A stretch of DNA of 14,449 nucleotides from an uncultured Erysipelotrichaceae bacterium (GTDB lineage: Bacteria; Bacillota_I; Bacilli_A; Erysipelotrichales; Coprobacillaceae), in assembly GCA_945981915.1 (NCBI GenBank), contig CAMFRJ010000009.1, positions 1-14,449 of the forward strand, in the 5' to 3' direction. A program made the position numbers and the translations under genes. Of this stretch, positions 1-8,205 are shown one piece after another (position 1 is the first letter of the stretch; the number at the start of each line of letters is the position of its first letter). The notes beneath the pieces were generated by a model. The model saw only the letters and a list, made by a program, of their open reading frames with translations, was not told the origin of the DNA and made no database searches.

Positions 1-45
1 ACACACTGCATATCGTCGGCAGCGTCAGATGTGTATAAGAGACAG
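1..45 (+). other. Residual Illumina Nextera adapter (sequencing artefact)
   Basis: These bases are library-construction sequence, not genome. Bases 27-45 read agatgtgtataagagacag, the 19-bp Tn5 mosaic end. Bases 13-26 read tcgtcggcagcgtc, the Nextera read-1 overhang. Bases 5-12 (actgcata) sit where the i5 index belongs and match the index I recall as S506/N506. Bases 1-4 (acac) are the end of the P5 flow-cell primer. The order P5 tail, index, overhang, mosaic end is exactly that of a finished Nextera amplicon. Genomic sequence starts at 46. The block is much more GC-rich than the DNA next to it. Confidence 0.98.
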
Positions 46-1180
46 GTATGATTGGTTTTTTAACTTCATATTTTTTGATATCTTCTTTAACAGAGATCGG
101 TTTTTCTTGATATTCTTCTTGTTTAAAATCAATGTCTAGATCCAATTGATCTAATTGAGGCTTAAATACAGGTTTTTCCTGTTTGACCTGATATGTTAAA
201 TTTACATGATCTAAAGCATGAGAAATCCCATCAATCATCAACTCTTTTAATTCTATTTCCTTAGAGAACTTCACTTCTAGTTTACTAGGATGTACATTTA
301 CATCCACTAAATAAGGATCAATTTCTATATTAATGATCGCTATTGGATAGCGATTATCTGATAAATAGCGTCGATAAGCACTGTTAATAGCATCTATCGC
401 AATTTGATTTTTCACTATACGATGATTAACCATTGTGATGATATGATTTTTACTAGCTCTATTCACTTCTATTTTTCCAACATAACCTTCTACCTTAAAT
501 TCATTATTACCAAAAGAAACTGATAACATATTTTTAACAACAGATAGACCATAAATTTGATGAATCACTTCTAATAATTGCCTATTCCCATTTGTTTTAA
601 ATGTCAACTTATGATTATGTATTAAAGTAAAAGCAATATCAGGATGAGCTAAAGATAATCTTTCTACATAATTTTGAATATGCGCAAACTCTGCATTAAC
701 AGATTTGACATACTTTAATCTTGCTGGTACATTTTGAAACAATTTTGTGACTGAAATATGTGTTCCTCTATTGAGATCACTTTGTTTCTGTTCAATAAAT
801 TTTCCAAATTCATAGATCACAGTCGATCCTTGCTTACCATTACTTGTCTTTAAAACAAAATGAGAGATAGAAGCAATAGAAGGAATAGCTTCCCCTCTAA
901 ATCCTAAAGTCTGTATACAGAATAAATCCTGATCATTTTTGATTTTACTGGTTGCATGTCTAGAAAAACAAAGTTTGGCATCCTCATCATCCATACCCGA
1001 TCCATTATCAATAATTTCTATTAATTCCATACCACCATCTTCAATGATGATATCGATTTTAGAAGACTTTGCATCGATACTGTTTTCTACCAATTCTTTA
1101 ACAACATTAGCGGGTCTTTCAATGACCTCACCAGCTGCTATCTTATTGGCTAAAATATCATCTAATTGTTTGATTTTCAT
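46..1180 (-). CDS. mutL: DNA mismatch repair protein MutL, N-terminal part (truncated by sequence end)
   Basis: MutL couples mismatch recognition by MutS to strand removal. It is an ATPase that dimerises at a mismatch, and in Firmicutes it also nicks DNA through a C-terminal endonuclease domain. About 378 codons are visible against roughly 630 in B. subtilis MutL, so the gene is 3'-partial. The GHKL ATPase motifs are intact: ELVENSIDA with E29 (general base) and N33, DNGSGM at 58-63, and GFRGEA at 93-98, followed by the transducer domain and the start of the linker. The C-terminal dimerisation/endonuclease domain is missing. The ATG follows the mutS stop by 9 bases, and the mutS TAG lies within the Shine-Dalgarno stretch TAGGGAGAA, so the two genes are co-transcribed and probably translationally coupled. 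The frame stays open through the adapter at 1-45, which adds a false tail. Confidence 0.96.
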
Positions 1181-1189
1181 ATATTCTCC

Positions 1190-3700
1190 CTATTTTAACA
1201 TTTTTTTCAATTCTATTAAAGTTGACAAAGCATCTAAAGGTGATAATGCCATTGGATCAATATTTTTTAAATATTTTTCTACTTCACTTTCTTTTTCAAT
1301 GACTTGTAACTGTGGTTTTTCTTCTATCAATTTATCTTCTACATTATTTTCTTCTAATGTCGTTAAAACACTGTTAGCTCTTTGAATCACTTCATCAGGT
1401 AATTTGGCTAATTTTGCAACATTAACACCATATGATTTATTAGATTTTCCTCTTTTGATCATATATTCAAAAACCAATTTATCATTATCAACACGTGCAC
1501 TTGCATGAACATTTTGAATTCCCATATGTTTCTCTTCAAGGAAAGTTAACTCATGATAATGAGTTGAAAATAAAGTCATACAATGAATATGGGTAGCAAT
1601 GTATTCTATCATTGATTGAGCAATAGCCATTCCATCAAAAGTTGCCGTTCCTCGTCCAATTTCATCAAATAAAATCAATGAATGGTCTGTCGCAAACCTT
1701 AAAGCATTATTGGCTTCCAACATTTCTACCATGAATGTCGATTGACCACTGATGAGATCATCACTGGCACCAATACGAGTAAAGATTTGATCAAAAATAG
1801 GCAAGTTAGCATATTTTGCCGGTACAAACGAGCCAATTTGTGCCATAATTACCATTAAGGCAACCTGACGCATATATGTTGATTTACCACCCATATTAGG
1901 CCCTGTAATCAATACAACTGGATGATCTTGATCTATATTGACATCATTAGCAACATATCGTCCATGTCCCATGACCTTTTCAATGACACCATGTCTTCCT
2001 TCTTGTATGTCCATGATCTTTTCATCATTAAAAACAGGTCTAACATAGCTGTTTTCACTTGCTAGAATGGCAAGTGACTGATAAACATCAACTTGTGCAA
2101 TGACCTTAGCAACATCTTGAATAAGATGCACATCTTTTTTAATCTCATTTCTGATTTCTGTAAATAAAATATATTCTAATTTAACGATTTTCTCTTGTGC
2201 TGAAAGAATCTTACTTTCCATTTCTTTTAATTCTGGTGTGATAAATCTTTCGGCATTAGATAAACTTTGCTTTCTTGTATATTCAAATTCATCTTTAACC
2301 AAATCTAAACTTCCTTTGGTCACTTCAATATAATAACCAAAAACTCTATTATATCCAACTTTTAAATTTTTAATTCCCGTTCTTTCTCTTTCTTTTTGTT
2401 CAAATTCAATTAACCACTGTTTCCCATGATCTCTTAAATATCTTAATTCATCGATTTCTTGACTATAACCATCTTTAATAATGCCCCCTTCTTTGATCGT
2501 AAGAGGAGGATTATCAATTATTGCTTCATCAATCAATCGAGAAATATGAGAAAGATCAACTAACTGATTTGCTAATTGATCCGTTAATTCTTCATTAAAT
2601 GATAATAGTTGATATTTCATTTCAGGAATAACCTTCAATGAAGCAGCAATCCATTTCAAATCTCTGGCATTAATATTACCAAAAGCAATACGACTTGATA
2701 ATCTTTCTAGATCATAAACTTCATTTAATATTTCTTTGATACTTTCCCTTTGAATAAATTGTTGAGTAAATATTTCAACAATATCCAATCTTCTTTCAAT
2801 ATCCTCTTTTTTCAATAACGGACGGTCAATATAGCTTTTGAGAAGTCTTGATCCCATCGCTGTTTTTGTCATATCTAAAAGCCAAAATAAAGAACCATAT
2901 TTTTCATGATCTCTTGCATTTTCAATCAACTCTAATGATTTTTTGGTATAAAGATCCATTGTCATAAAATCATCTTTTTTGACTTCTTCAATTATCTGAA
3001 GATGTTCTAATTCTCTTTTTTGTGTTTCTAACAAATAATTCAATAATAATGAAGCCACTTTGATTTGTTTGAGGTCATTGATTTGATGGAAAATCGCATC
3101 ATATTTTTCATTATATTGATCATTATCATAATAAGATACCAAAATATGATCATCAAAGTGATGTTGACAAGAACTCAAAACGACAATTTCTTTAACATCC
3201 ATTGATGTCAATTGATTATTTAAAAGATTATCTTTCTTTTCAATATTTAAAACTTGGAATTCACCAGTTGTAATATCACAAAAAGCCAATGTATATTCAA
3301 AATCAAACTCAATCATACAAGCAATATAATTATTTCTATTTTTTGTCATCGATTCATCAAAAATAGTCCCAGGTGTAACAATTTGAACAACTCCTCTTTC
3401 AACAATTCCTTTTTTACCAGGATCACTTAATTGTTCAACAATACACACCTTATGTCCATTATCAACTAATTTTTGAATATAACCACTCGCACTATGAAAA
3501 GGGACGCCACACATAGGTACTCTTTCTTTAGCACCAGCATTCTTACCAGTAAGTGCGAGTTCTAACTCTTTAGATACAAGTATCGCATCATCAAAAAACA
3601 TTTCATAAAAATCGCCTAATCGAAACATAACGATTGATTCTTTGTTTTCTTCTTTAATACTTAAATATTGCATCATCATCGGACTATATTTTTGTTTCAT
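1190..3700 (-). CDS. mutS: DNA mismatch repair protein MutS
   Basis: MutS recognises base mismatches and small loops and starts repair with MutL. The product is a complete 836-residue MutS1. Visible features are the mismatch-reading FYE triad at 31-33 in domain I, the connector, core and clamp domains, the ABC-type ATPase with Walker A GPNMGGKST at 600-608 and Walker B LILFDE with D679-E680, and the conserved C-terminal stretch ending PLDALSTLIELKKMLK. The frame opens 15 bases earlier at 3715, but I chose the ATG at 3700. GAGGGAGAA sits just upstream of it, the same arrangement as at mutL, and the protein then begins MKQKYSPMMMQYL like other MutS proteins. The gene follows cotE by about 50 bases, as in B. 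subtilis. A likely separate promoter lies at the end of cotE. Confidence 0.97.
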   Translation of the reverse strand: MKQKYSPMMMQYLSIKEENKESIVMFRLGDFYEMFFDDAILVSKELELALTGKNAGAKERVPMCGVPFHSASGYIQKLVDNGHKVCIVEQLSDPGKKGIVERGVVQIVTPGTIFDESMTKNRNNYIACMIEFDFEYTLAFCDITTGEFQVLNIEKKDNLLNNQLTSMDVKEIVVLSSCQHHFDDHILVSYYDNDQYNEKYDAIFHQINDLKQIKVASLLLNYLLETQKRELEHLQIIEEVKKDDFMTMDLYTKKSLELIENARDHEKYGSLFWLLDMTKTAMGSRLLKSYIDRPLLKKEDIERRLDIVEIFTQQFIQRESIKEILNEVYDLERLSSRIAFGNINARDLKWIAASLKVIPEMKYQLLSFNEELTDQLANQLVDLSHISRLIDEAIIDNPPLTIKEGGIIKDGYSQEIDELRYLRDHGKQWLIEFEQKERERTGIKNLKVGYNRVFGYYIEVTKGSLDLVKDEFEYTRKQSLSNAERFITPELKEMESKILSAQEKIVKLEYILFTEIRNEIKKDVHLIQDVAKVIAQVDVYQSLAILASENSYVRPVFNDEKIMDIQEGRHGVIEKVMGHGRYVANDVNIDQDHPVVLITGPNMGGKSTYMRQVALMVIMAQIGSFVPAKYANLPIFDQIFTRIGASDDLISGQSTFMVEMLEANNALRFATDHSLILFDEIGRGTATFDGMAIAQSMIEYIATHIHCMTLFSTHYHELTFLEEKHMGIQNVHASARVDNDKLVFEYMIKRGKSNKSYGVNVAKLAKLPDEVIQRANSVLTTLEENNVEDKLIEEKPQLQVIEKESEVEKYLKNIDPMALSPLDALSTLIELKKMLK

Positions 3701-3727
3701 ATTTCTCCCTCGCATTCATACTTTTCA

Positions 3728-3756
3728 ATTATAACATAGAAAGACAAATCTTTCTA
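3728..3756 (-). promoter_or_regulatory. Predicted sigma-A promoter for mutS-mutL, inside a palindrome
   Basis: On the minus strand, TAGAAA (3751-3756) and TATAAT (3728-3733) are 17 bases apart. The -10 box is perfect and the -35 matches 4 of 6. Transcription would start near 3721, about 20 bases before the mutS ATG. The -35 box overlaps the cotE stop codon. The call rests on sequence alone. Confidence 0.5.
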
Positions 3757-3762
3757 TGTTAT
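3731..3762. repeat. Perfect 14-bp inverted repeat at the cotE/mutS junction
   Basis: The arms ataacatagaaaga (3731-3744) and tctttctatgttat (3749-3762) are perfect complements around a 4-base loop. They span the last cotE codons, its TAG stop and most of the predicted mutS promoter. No T-tract follows on either strand, so it is not a standard intrinsic terminator. It could be a repressor-binding dyad or an mRNA-stabilising or processing hairpin. Confidence 0.85.
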
Positions 3763-4230
3763 GAAATCAGGATTAATATCTAATTCTTTATCGTCATCCA
3801 TCTTACTTTCTACCATAATCGTTGTATCACCAACGATTTTTAACGACATGTCTCTTTCGATTTCTATTTGCATTGTTTTTCCAGATAATTTTGCATCTAT
3901 ACATTTTGGTAAATGTGAACAATCCGCAATGATTTCATCTCTTTCTTTAATTGGACGTTCTTTTTTTGATAATTCAATATAATCTGTATAATGGACTTGT
4001 TGCTTACTTAAAAAACTATCATTTTGATAACTATACCAAAGATGTATATCAAAATCCCCTTCAATAATCGTTTGCTCATTTTTTATCATACCCTGATAAT
4101 GATGATTACAGATCCAGCAACCCAATATTTTATCAATTTGATCCATTGTAAACTCATATTTTTGAATTGATTTTTTTGCACCTTTAGAAATTGTTGCTTT
4201 TGTCATAATTTCAAATAATTGTCCTGCCAT
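3754..4230 (-). CDS. cotE: Outer spore coat morphogenetic protein CotE
   Basis: In B. subtilis, CotE is made in the mother cell and forms the ring on the forespore that recruits the outer coat. This 158-residue protein matches it along most of its length: an N-terminal EIMTKATISKGAKK block, ILGCWICNHHY near residues 35-45, the IEGDFDIHLWYSY strand region, an acidic stretch near the end, and a final DINPDF like the B. subtilis DINPEF. It is slightly shorter than the 181-residue B. subtilis protein, mostly in the acidic tail. The longest frame begins at a GTG at 4239. I prefer the ATG at 4230, which has GGGGTGA at good spacing. Its place directly before mutS is the Bacillus arrangement. Only about 33 bases separate it from the guaB terminator, and I saw no convincing sporulation-sigma promoter there. 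Confidence 0.9.
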   Translation of the reverse strand: MAGQLFEIMTKATISKGAKKSIQKYEFTMDQIDKILGCWICNHHYQGMIKNEQTIIEGDFDIHLWYSYQNDSFLSKQQVHYTDYIELSKKERPIKERDEIIADCSHLPKCIDAKLSGKTMQIEIERDMSLKIVGDTTIMVESKMDDDKELDINPDFIT

Positions 4231-4263
4231 ATATGTCACCCCATATAAGAATATGTCAGAAAA

Positions 4264-4290
4264 TAAAAAAAAGACTTCATAGAAGTCTTC
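4264..4290 (-). terminator. Rho-independent terminator after guaB
   Basis: On the minus strand a 7-bp stem AGACTTC/GAAGTCT (4272-4278 with 4282-4288), extendable by A-T pairs, closes a 3-base loop and runs straight into about eight T residues. It lies immediately after the guaB stop. Confidence 0.9.
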
Positions 4291-5793
4291 TTATTTCTTT
4301 TCACTTGAATCTTTTAAGATAACATCATGTGCTCCACCTTCAACGATCGAAGTTGCAGAAACCAAAGTAATTTTTGCTTTCTGTTGAAGTTCTGGAATTG
4401 TAAGAGCTCCACAGTTACACATCGTATGTTTCATTTTTGATAATGTCAATCCAACGTTATCTTTTAAACTTCCTGCGTAAGGTACATATGAATCAACACC
4501 TTCTTCGAATGAAAGTTTTGCATCTCCACCCATATCATAACGTTGCCAGTTACGTGCACGAGCCGATCCTTCACCCCAATATTCCTTCATATATTGACCA
4601 TTAATTTGAACCTTATTAGTTGGTGATTCATCAAATCTTGAAAAATATCTTCCTAACATGATGAAATCAGAACCCATAGCTAATGCAAGAGTCATATGAT
4701 AATCATGAACAATACCACCATCTGAACAAATTGGGACATAAATTCCTGTTTCTTTAAAATATTCATCACGTGCTTTAGCAACTTCAATTGTCGCAGTGGC
4801 TTGCCCACGACCAATACCTTTTTGTTCACGAGTGATACAGATTGATCCACCACCGATACCAATCTTGACAAAGTCAGCACCACAATCAGCTAAGAATCTA
4901 AATCCTTCTGCATCAACAACATTTCCAGCACCAACTTTAACAGTATCTCCATAATTTTCTCTGATCCAGTCAATTGTTAATTTTTGCCATTCAGAGAAAC
5001 CTTCAGATGAGTCAATACACAAAACATCTGCTCCCGCTTCTACTAATGCAGGAACACGAGTTGCATAATCACGTGTATTAATTCCAGCACCAACGATATA
5101 ACGTTTATTTTCATCTAATAATTCATTTGGATTTTTCTTTCTGTTTTCATAATCTTTTCTAAAAACAAAATAATGTAAACGTTGTTCTTGATCAACAACA
5201 GGTAATGCATTTAATTTATGATCCCAAATGATATCATTACATTCCTTTAAAGAAGTTCCTAATTTTGCTGTAATCAAATGATCATAAGGTGTCATAAAAG
5301 TTGTTACTTTTGTATCCATAGATAAACGAGAAACACGATAATCTCTACCTGTCACAACACCTAATAATTTTCCATTAGCTGTTCCATCTTCTGTTACTGC
5401 CATTGTTGAATGTCCACTTTTTTGTTTTAAATCTAAGACATCTTTTAAAGTTGATTCTGGTGACAAATTAGAATCACTTGGTACAAATCCTGCTTTGTAA
5501 TTCTTAACACGTCTTACCATCGCAGCTTGATCTTCAATGGATTGAGATCCATAAATAAATGAAATTCCACCTTCTTTCGCTAAAGCGATTGCCATATTAT
5601 CATCAGATACAGCTTGCATGATAGCTGATACTAGTGGAATGTTGAGCGATAAAGCTGGTTCTTCACCTTTTTTAAATTTCACTAATGGTGTTTTTAAACT
5701 TACATTTTCAGCACGACATTGTGCAGAAGAGTATCCTGGTACTAATAAATATTCATTAAAAGTATGTGATGGTTCATCAAAATAATATGCCAT
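4291..5793 (-). CDS. guaB: Inosine-5'-monophosphate dehydrogenase
   Basis: The enzyme oxidises IMP to XMP with NAD+, the committed step of guanine nucleotide synthesis. The 500-residue protein has a TIM barrel interrupted by a CBS pair (about 105-220). The catalytic loop [13 protein letters not shown] carries C319, and the mobile flap has R418-Y419. Asp261, Trp269, Lys310, Arg322, Asp358, Arg382 and Glu431 are also present. These numbers equal those I recall for the Tritrichomonas foetus enzyme, and long blocks such as [24 protein letters not shown] and [11 protein letters not shown] are the same or nearly so. It is therefore not the common B. subtilis GuaB type. The start has AAAGGAG eight bases upstream. 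The gene has its own promoter and terminator and sits between ymcA and cotE, which are close neighbours in B. subtilis. Confidence 0.96.
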   Translation of the reverse strand: MAYYFDEPSHTFNEYLLVPGYSSAQCRAENVSLKTPLVKFKKGEEPALSLNIPLVSAIMQAVSDDNMAIALAKEGGISFIYGSQSIEDQAAMVRRVKNYKAGFVPSDSNLSPESTLKDVLDLKQKSGHSTMAVTEDGTANGKLLGVVTGRDYRVSRLSMDTKVTTFMTPYDHLITAKLGTSLKECNDIIWDHKLNALPVVDQEQRLHYFVFRKDYENRKKNPNELLDENKRYIVGAGINTRDYATRVPALVEAGADVLCIDSSEGFSEWQKLTIDWIRENYGDTVKVGAGNVVDAEGFRFLADCGADFVKIGIGGGSICITREQKGIGRGQATATIEVAKARDEYFKETGIYVPICSDGGIVHDYHMTLALAMGSDFIMLGRYFSRFDESPTNKVQINGQYMKEYWGEGSARARNWQRYDMGGDAKLSFEEGVDSYVPYAGSLKDNVGLTLSKMKHTMCNCGALTIPELQQKAKITLVSATSIVEGGAHDVILKDSSEKK

Positions 5794-5832
5794 TTTCCGT
5801 TCTCCTTTACCTTATTTTCCTAGTTTTCAAAA

Positions 5833-5861
5833 ATTATAAAGCGCAAAAGAAAATAAGTCAA
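5833..5861 (-). promoter_or_regulatory. Predicted sigma-A promoter for guaB
   Basis: On the minus strand, TTGACT (5856-5861) and TATAAT (5833-5838) are exactly 17 bases apart, nearly consensus. The start would be near 5826, giving a leader of about 33 bases. The rest of the 235-base gap (5794-6028) shows no purine riboswitch and no gene. A second perfect TTGACA farther upstream has no matching -10 box. Confidence 0.85.
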
Positions 5862-6009
5862 TATTTTTAACAATAATGTTTAAAAAAGTCATGTGATATT
5901 CATAGTTTATTTGTCAAATCTTCTATATTTTTCTTTAAAACAAATCCATTTTACTATTCCTTGATAAAAACATGATTTGAATCTTATGATTAATGTTCAT
6001 CATTTCTAT

Positions 6010-6035
6010 CAAAAAGAAGTAGTGAAAGTTACTTC
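6010..6035 (-). terminator. Possible terminator after ymcA
   Basis: On the minus strand, GAAGTA and TACTTC (6030-6035 with 6016-6021) form a 6-bp stem around an 8-base loop, followed by TTTTT. The stem contains the ymcA stop codon. It is weaker than the other terminators in this window. Confidence 0.55.
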
Positions 6036-6355
6036 AACAAACCATTAATTTGTCCATTAATAGTTTGAAGCAATTCGTCTACTTCTTCTTTTAAATAGAG
6101 ATAATTGACAATCAAAGGATGATTTTCAAACGCTTCTTTTTTCTTTTGATAAAGAGCAATCGTTGTTTGAACATTCTCATCTTGATTAGCTTTTTGTTGA
6201 ACGATTTTCTTTTGCAGATCTTTAATTTCCTGTTCTTGATCTTTCAATTGTTCATTATTGTCAATAAGACGTTCATATTTTTTAAATTCTTGAACAATTG
6301 GTTCTTCTAAGATCATCTGATTTAATTTTAAAGAGAGTTCTTCAATCTTAGACAA
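6029..6355 (-). CDS. ymcA: YlbF/YmcA family protein, probably YmcA (RNase Y modulator)
   Basis: In B. subtilis, YmcA, YlbF and YaaT form a complex that adjusts RNase Y cleavage and supports biofilm, competence and sporulation decisions. This is a small, almost fully helical, charged protein. It resembles YmcA in the [12 protein letters not shown] segment, the [12 protein letters not shown] helix and the [21 protein letters not shown] segment. It is about 108 residues and lacks the cysteine-containing C-terminal tail of the 143-residue B. subtilis protein. Its position directly after miaB matches ymcA. The longest frame starts at a GTG (6364) with a poor ribosome site. The TTG at 6355 has AAAGGTGA five bases upstream, so I prefer it. 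Either start overlaps the end of miaB, which implies translational coupling. The family call is firm; YmcA rather than YlbF rests mainly on position. Confidence 0.82.
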   Translation of the reverse strand: MSKIEELSLKLNQMILEEPIVQEFKKYERLIDNNEQLKDQEQEIKDLQKKIVQQKANQDENVQTTIALYQKKKEAFENHPLIVNYLYLKEEVDELLQTINGQINGLLK

Positions 6356-7790
6356 TTTGTTCACCTTTCAAAGCCCATGTCTTCGCTTCTGTCACTTTGA
6401 CTTTGACAATTTGACCTATATCTTCTTTTCGACCTTTAAAGTTAATTAATTTTTGATGTGCTGTATATCCTGTCAACATATTTTCATCTTTTTTAGAAAC
6501 ACCATCAACCAAGACATCCACGACTTGGTTGTAGAAACGTTGATTTTGTTTCAAAGCTTTTTCTCTAACAATTTCATTGAGTCTTTCTAGACGTTGTTGT
6601 TTTTCTTCAAATGGAACATTATCTTTCATTTTAGCTGCAGGTGTTCCTTCTCTTGGAGAATAGATAAATGTATATGCAAGATCATATTCACATTCTCTAT
6701 ACAATGATAATGTATCTTCAAATTGTTCTTCTGTTTCATTAGGGAATCCAACAATAATATCTGTTGTAATCGTACAATCAGGAATAATTTCTTTGATTGT
6801 ATGGAACAAATCTAAATATTGTTCTCTGGTATATCTTCTTCCCATTAATTTTAAGACATTACTATTTCCAGATTGTACTGGTAAGTGTATAGCTGGCATA
6901 ATATTGTCATATTTTGCGATGACTTCTATCATATCTTTAGAAAAGTCCCATGGATGACTCGTTGTAAAACGAATACGAGAGATTCCTGTTTTCGCTACAG
7001 TTTCTAATAATAAAGCAAAGGAAGATTGATCATCGAGATCTTTTCCATAGCTATTGACATTTTGACCCAAAAGAGTAATTTCCTGATATCCCTGTTCTTT
7101 GAGATCTTCTACCTCTTTAACGATATCACTCATTAAACGAGATCTTTCTTTTCCTCTTGTATAAGGAACAATACAGTATGTGCAAAACTTATTACATCCA
7201 TACATGATATTGACCCATGCCTTATGATGATTTGCTCTCGTCACTGGTGTGTTTTCAATAACATCACCTTCTTTAGACCACACTTCAACAACCATTTCTT
7301 TACTATACATAGCTTCTTTTAATAGTTGAGGAAGTCTATGAATGTTATGCGTTCCAAAAATCAAATCAATATGAGGATGCTTTTCTAAAATTCTTTGAAT
7401 AACAACTTCTTCTTGAGCCATACAACCACATAATCCAAAGATAAGATCTGGATTATTTTTCTTGAGATTCTTAACATATCCGACCTTACCAAATACTTTT
7501 TCTTCAGCATTTTCTCTGATTGCACAAGTATTTAATAAGATTACATCAGCTTCTTTGATATCATCACTTTGATCATACCCTAACATTTCTAAAATACCAG
7601 CCAATGTTTCACTATCTCTTTCATTAGCCTGACAACCATATGTATGAATATAGTATTTTTTTCCACGCCCTACATTGACCATATCAGCAGGTATTTCAAA
7701 AACATCATCTAAATGATCAACTTGTTGATGACTACGCTTTTTGGCCTCTTGTAAATTAGGCCCTTTAAAATATTGACTATAATCTTTCAT
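6348..7790 (-). CDS. miaB: tRNA-2-methylthio-N6-dimethylallyladenosine synthase MiaB
   Basis: MiaB adds a methylthio group to i6A37 of tRNAs reading UNN codons, using radical SAM chemistry and a second iron-sulfur cluster. The 480-residue protein has the expected order. After a short N-terminal extension comes the UPF0004 domain with cluster cysteines C53 (TYGC), C89 (NTCA) and C123 (GCM). The radical-SAM domain has C199-x3-C203-x2-C206 in [10 protein letters not shown], and a C-terminal TRAM RNA-binding domain begins near 415. The first residues ([19 protein letters not shown]) resemble Bacillus MiaB, which separates it from the related MtaB and RimO. GTGGTGA lies about six bases before the ATG. 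It leads a two-gene unit with ymcA, and the order is as in B. subtilis. Confidence 0.96.
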   Translation of the reverse strand: MKDYSQYFKGPNLQEAKKRSHQQVDHLDDVFEIPADMVNVGRGKKYYIHTYGCQANERDSETLAGILEMLGYDQSDDIKEADVILLNTCAIRENAEEKVFGKVGYVKNLKKNNPDLIFGLCGCMAQEEVVIQRILEKHPHIDLIFGTHNIHRLPQLLKEAMYSKEMVVEVWSKEGDVIENTPVTRANHHKAWVNIMYGCNKFCTYCIVPYTRGKERSRLMSDIVKEVEDLKEQGYQEITLLGQNVNSYGKDLDDQSSFALLLETVAKTGISRIRFTTSHPWDFSKDMIEVIAKYDNIMPAIHLPVQSGNSNVLKLMGRRYTREQYLDLFHTIKEIIPDCTITTDIIVGFPNETEEQFEDTLSLYRECEYDLAYTFIYSPREGTPAAKMKDNVPFEEKQQRLERLNEIVREKALKQNQRFYNQVVDVLVDGVSKKDENMLTGYTAHQKLINFKGRKEDIGQIVKVKVTEAKTWALKGEQIV

Positions 7791-7811
7791 TATTTCACCA
7801 CTTTCTCACCT

Positions 7812-7840
7812 ATTATATACATATTATGCCATTTTGGCTA
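7812..7840 (-). promoter_or_regulatory. Predicted promoter for miaB-ymcA
   Basis: On the minus strand, TAGCCA (7835-7840) and TATAAT (7812-7817) are separated by 17 bases. It begins immediately after the T-tract of the preceding terminator, where a new unit must start. The -10 is perfect and the -35 matches 4 of 6. Confidence 0.55.
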
Positions 7841-7841
7841 G

Positions 7842-7870
7842 AAAAAAATAAGGACTTTTCAGTCCTTATT
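7842..7870 (-). terminator. Strong rho-independent terminator after the 81-aa gene
   Basis: On the minus strand a perfect 10-bp stem AATAAGGACT/AGTCCTTATT with a GAAA tetraloop (7847-7870) is followed by a run of T residues (A-run on the plus strand at 7842-7848). Confidence 0.93.
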
Positions 7871-7876
7871 ACTTTT

Positions 7877-8122
7877 TTATCCAAAGAATCCATCTGGTTG
7901 AATAGAGAAGTATAAAACTGCTCCATCAGGGGTTTTTTTGAATAACCCTTTACAATAATTAGCTGCATCTGCAGGTGACATTTCAGTTTCACATTCGATT
8001 TCAGCTTTGATTCCAGTCTTTTTAACAAATTTACATGAAATCTTATCATCTGAATATCCATCAAAGAAATCAATTAATTTTTGTGTTTGTGCTGTTTGCA
8101 TTAATAATTTACATTTTGCCAT
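7877..8122 (-). CDS. Conserved-looking small protein of unknown function (81 aa)
   Basis: I do not recognise this protein. It is a complete 81-residue frame with an ATG preceded by TGGAGGAT at normal spacing, and it is followed six bases later by a strong terminator, so expression as a real gene is likely. The product (MAKCKLLMQTAQTQKLIDFF...) is soluble-looking, with no signal peptide or membrane segment. It alternates short helices and strands, has four cysteines (C4, C30, C44, C57) and ends PDGFFG. The cysteines are not spaced as a standard zinc or iron-sulfur motif. TATAAT lies at 8151-8156 without a good -35, so it may be read from spoVS or use another sigma factor. In B. subtilis this position between spoVS and miaB holds tdh and kbl, which are absent here. 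A larger overlapping frame at 7813-8073 is out of phase and has no ribosome site. Confidence 0.75.
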   Translation of the reverse strand: MAKCKLLMQTAQTQKLIDFFDGYSDDKISCKFVKKTGIKAEIECETEMSPADAANYCKGLFKKTPDGAVLYFSIQPDGFFG

Positions 8123-8205
8123 TTTTAAAATCCTCCATTAATATACTATCATTATACTCTTTAACCCCCAAAAAAGAAAGCCTTTTCATCACGTTTACAT
8201 AACAT

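Noticed and set aside
939..1385. 148-codon plus-strand open frame
   Set aside because: It is antisense to the mutL and mutS ends, is rich in Ser/Ile/Leu as expected from AT-rich reverse translation, and has no ribosome site or family match.
3731..3762. Palindrome as a cotE terminator
   Set aside because: No T-tract follows the stem on either strand and mutS begins a few bases later, so an intrinsic terminator is not supported.
3761..3982. 73-codon plus-strand open frame
   Set aside because: It lies wholly antisense to cotE, which is clearly coding.
4692..4883. 63-codon minus-strand open frame
   Set aside because: It is an out-of-phase frame inside guaB.
5794..6028. Purine riboswitch or PurR site before guaB
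   Set aside because: The predicted leader is only about 33 bases, too short for a purine aptamer, and I saw no conserved aptamer core in the gap.
6119..6310. 63-codon plus-strand open frame rich in Phe and Leu
   Set aside because: It is antisense to the Lys/Glu-rich helices of ymcA; the apparent membrane-like composition is a reflection of those codons.
7813..8073. 86-codon minus-strand open frame
   Set aside because: It is out of phase with the 81-aa gene, runs through the strong terminator and has no ribosome site.
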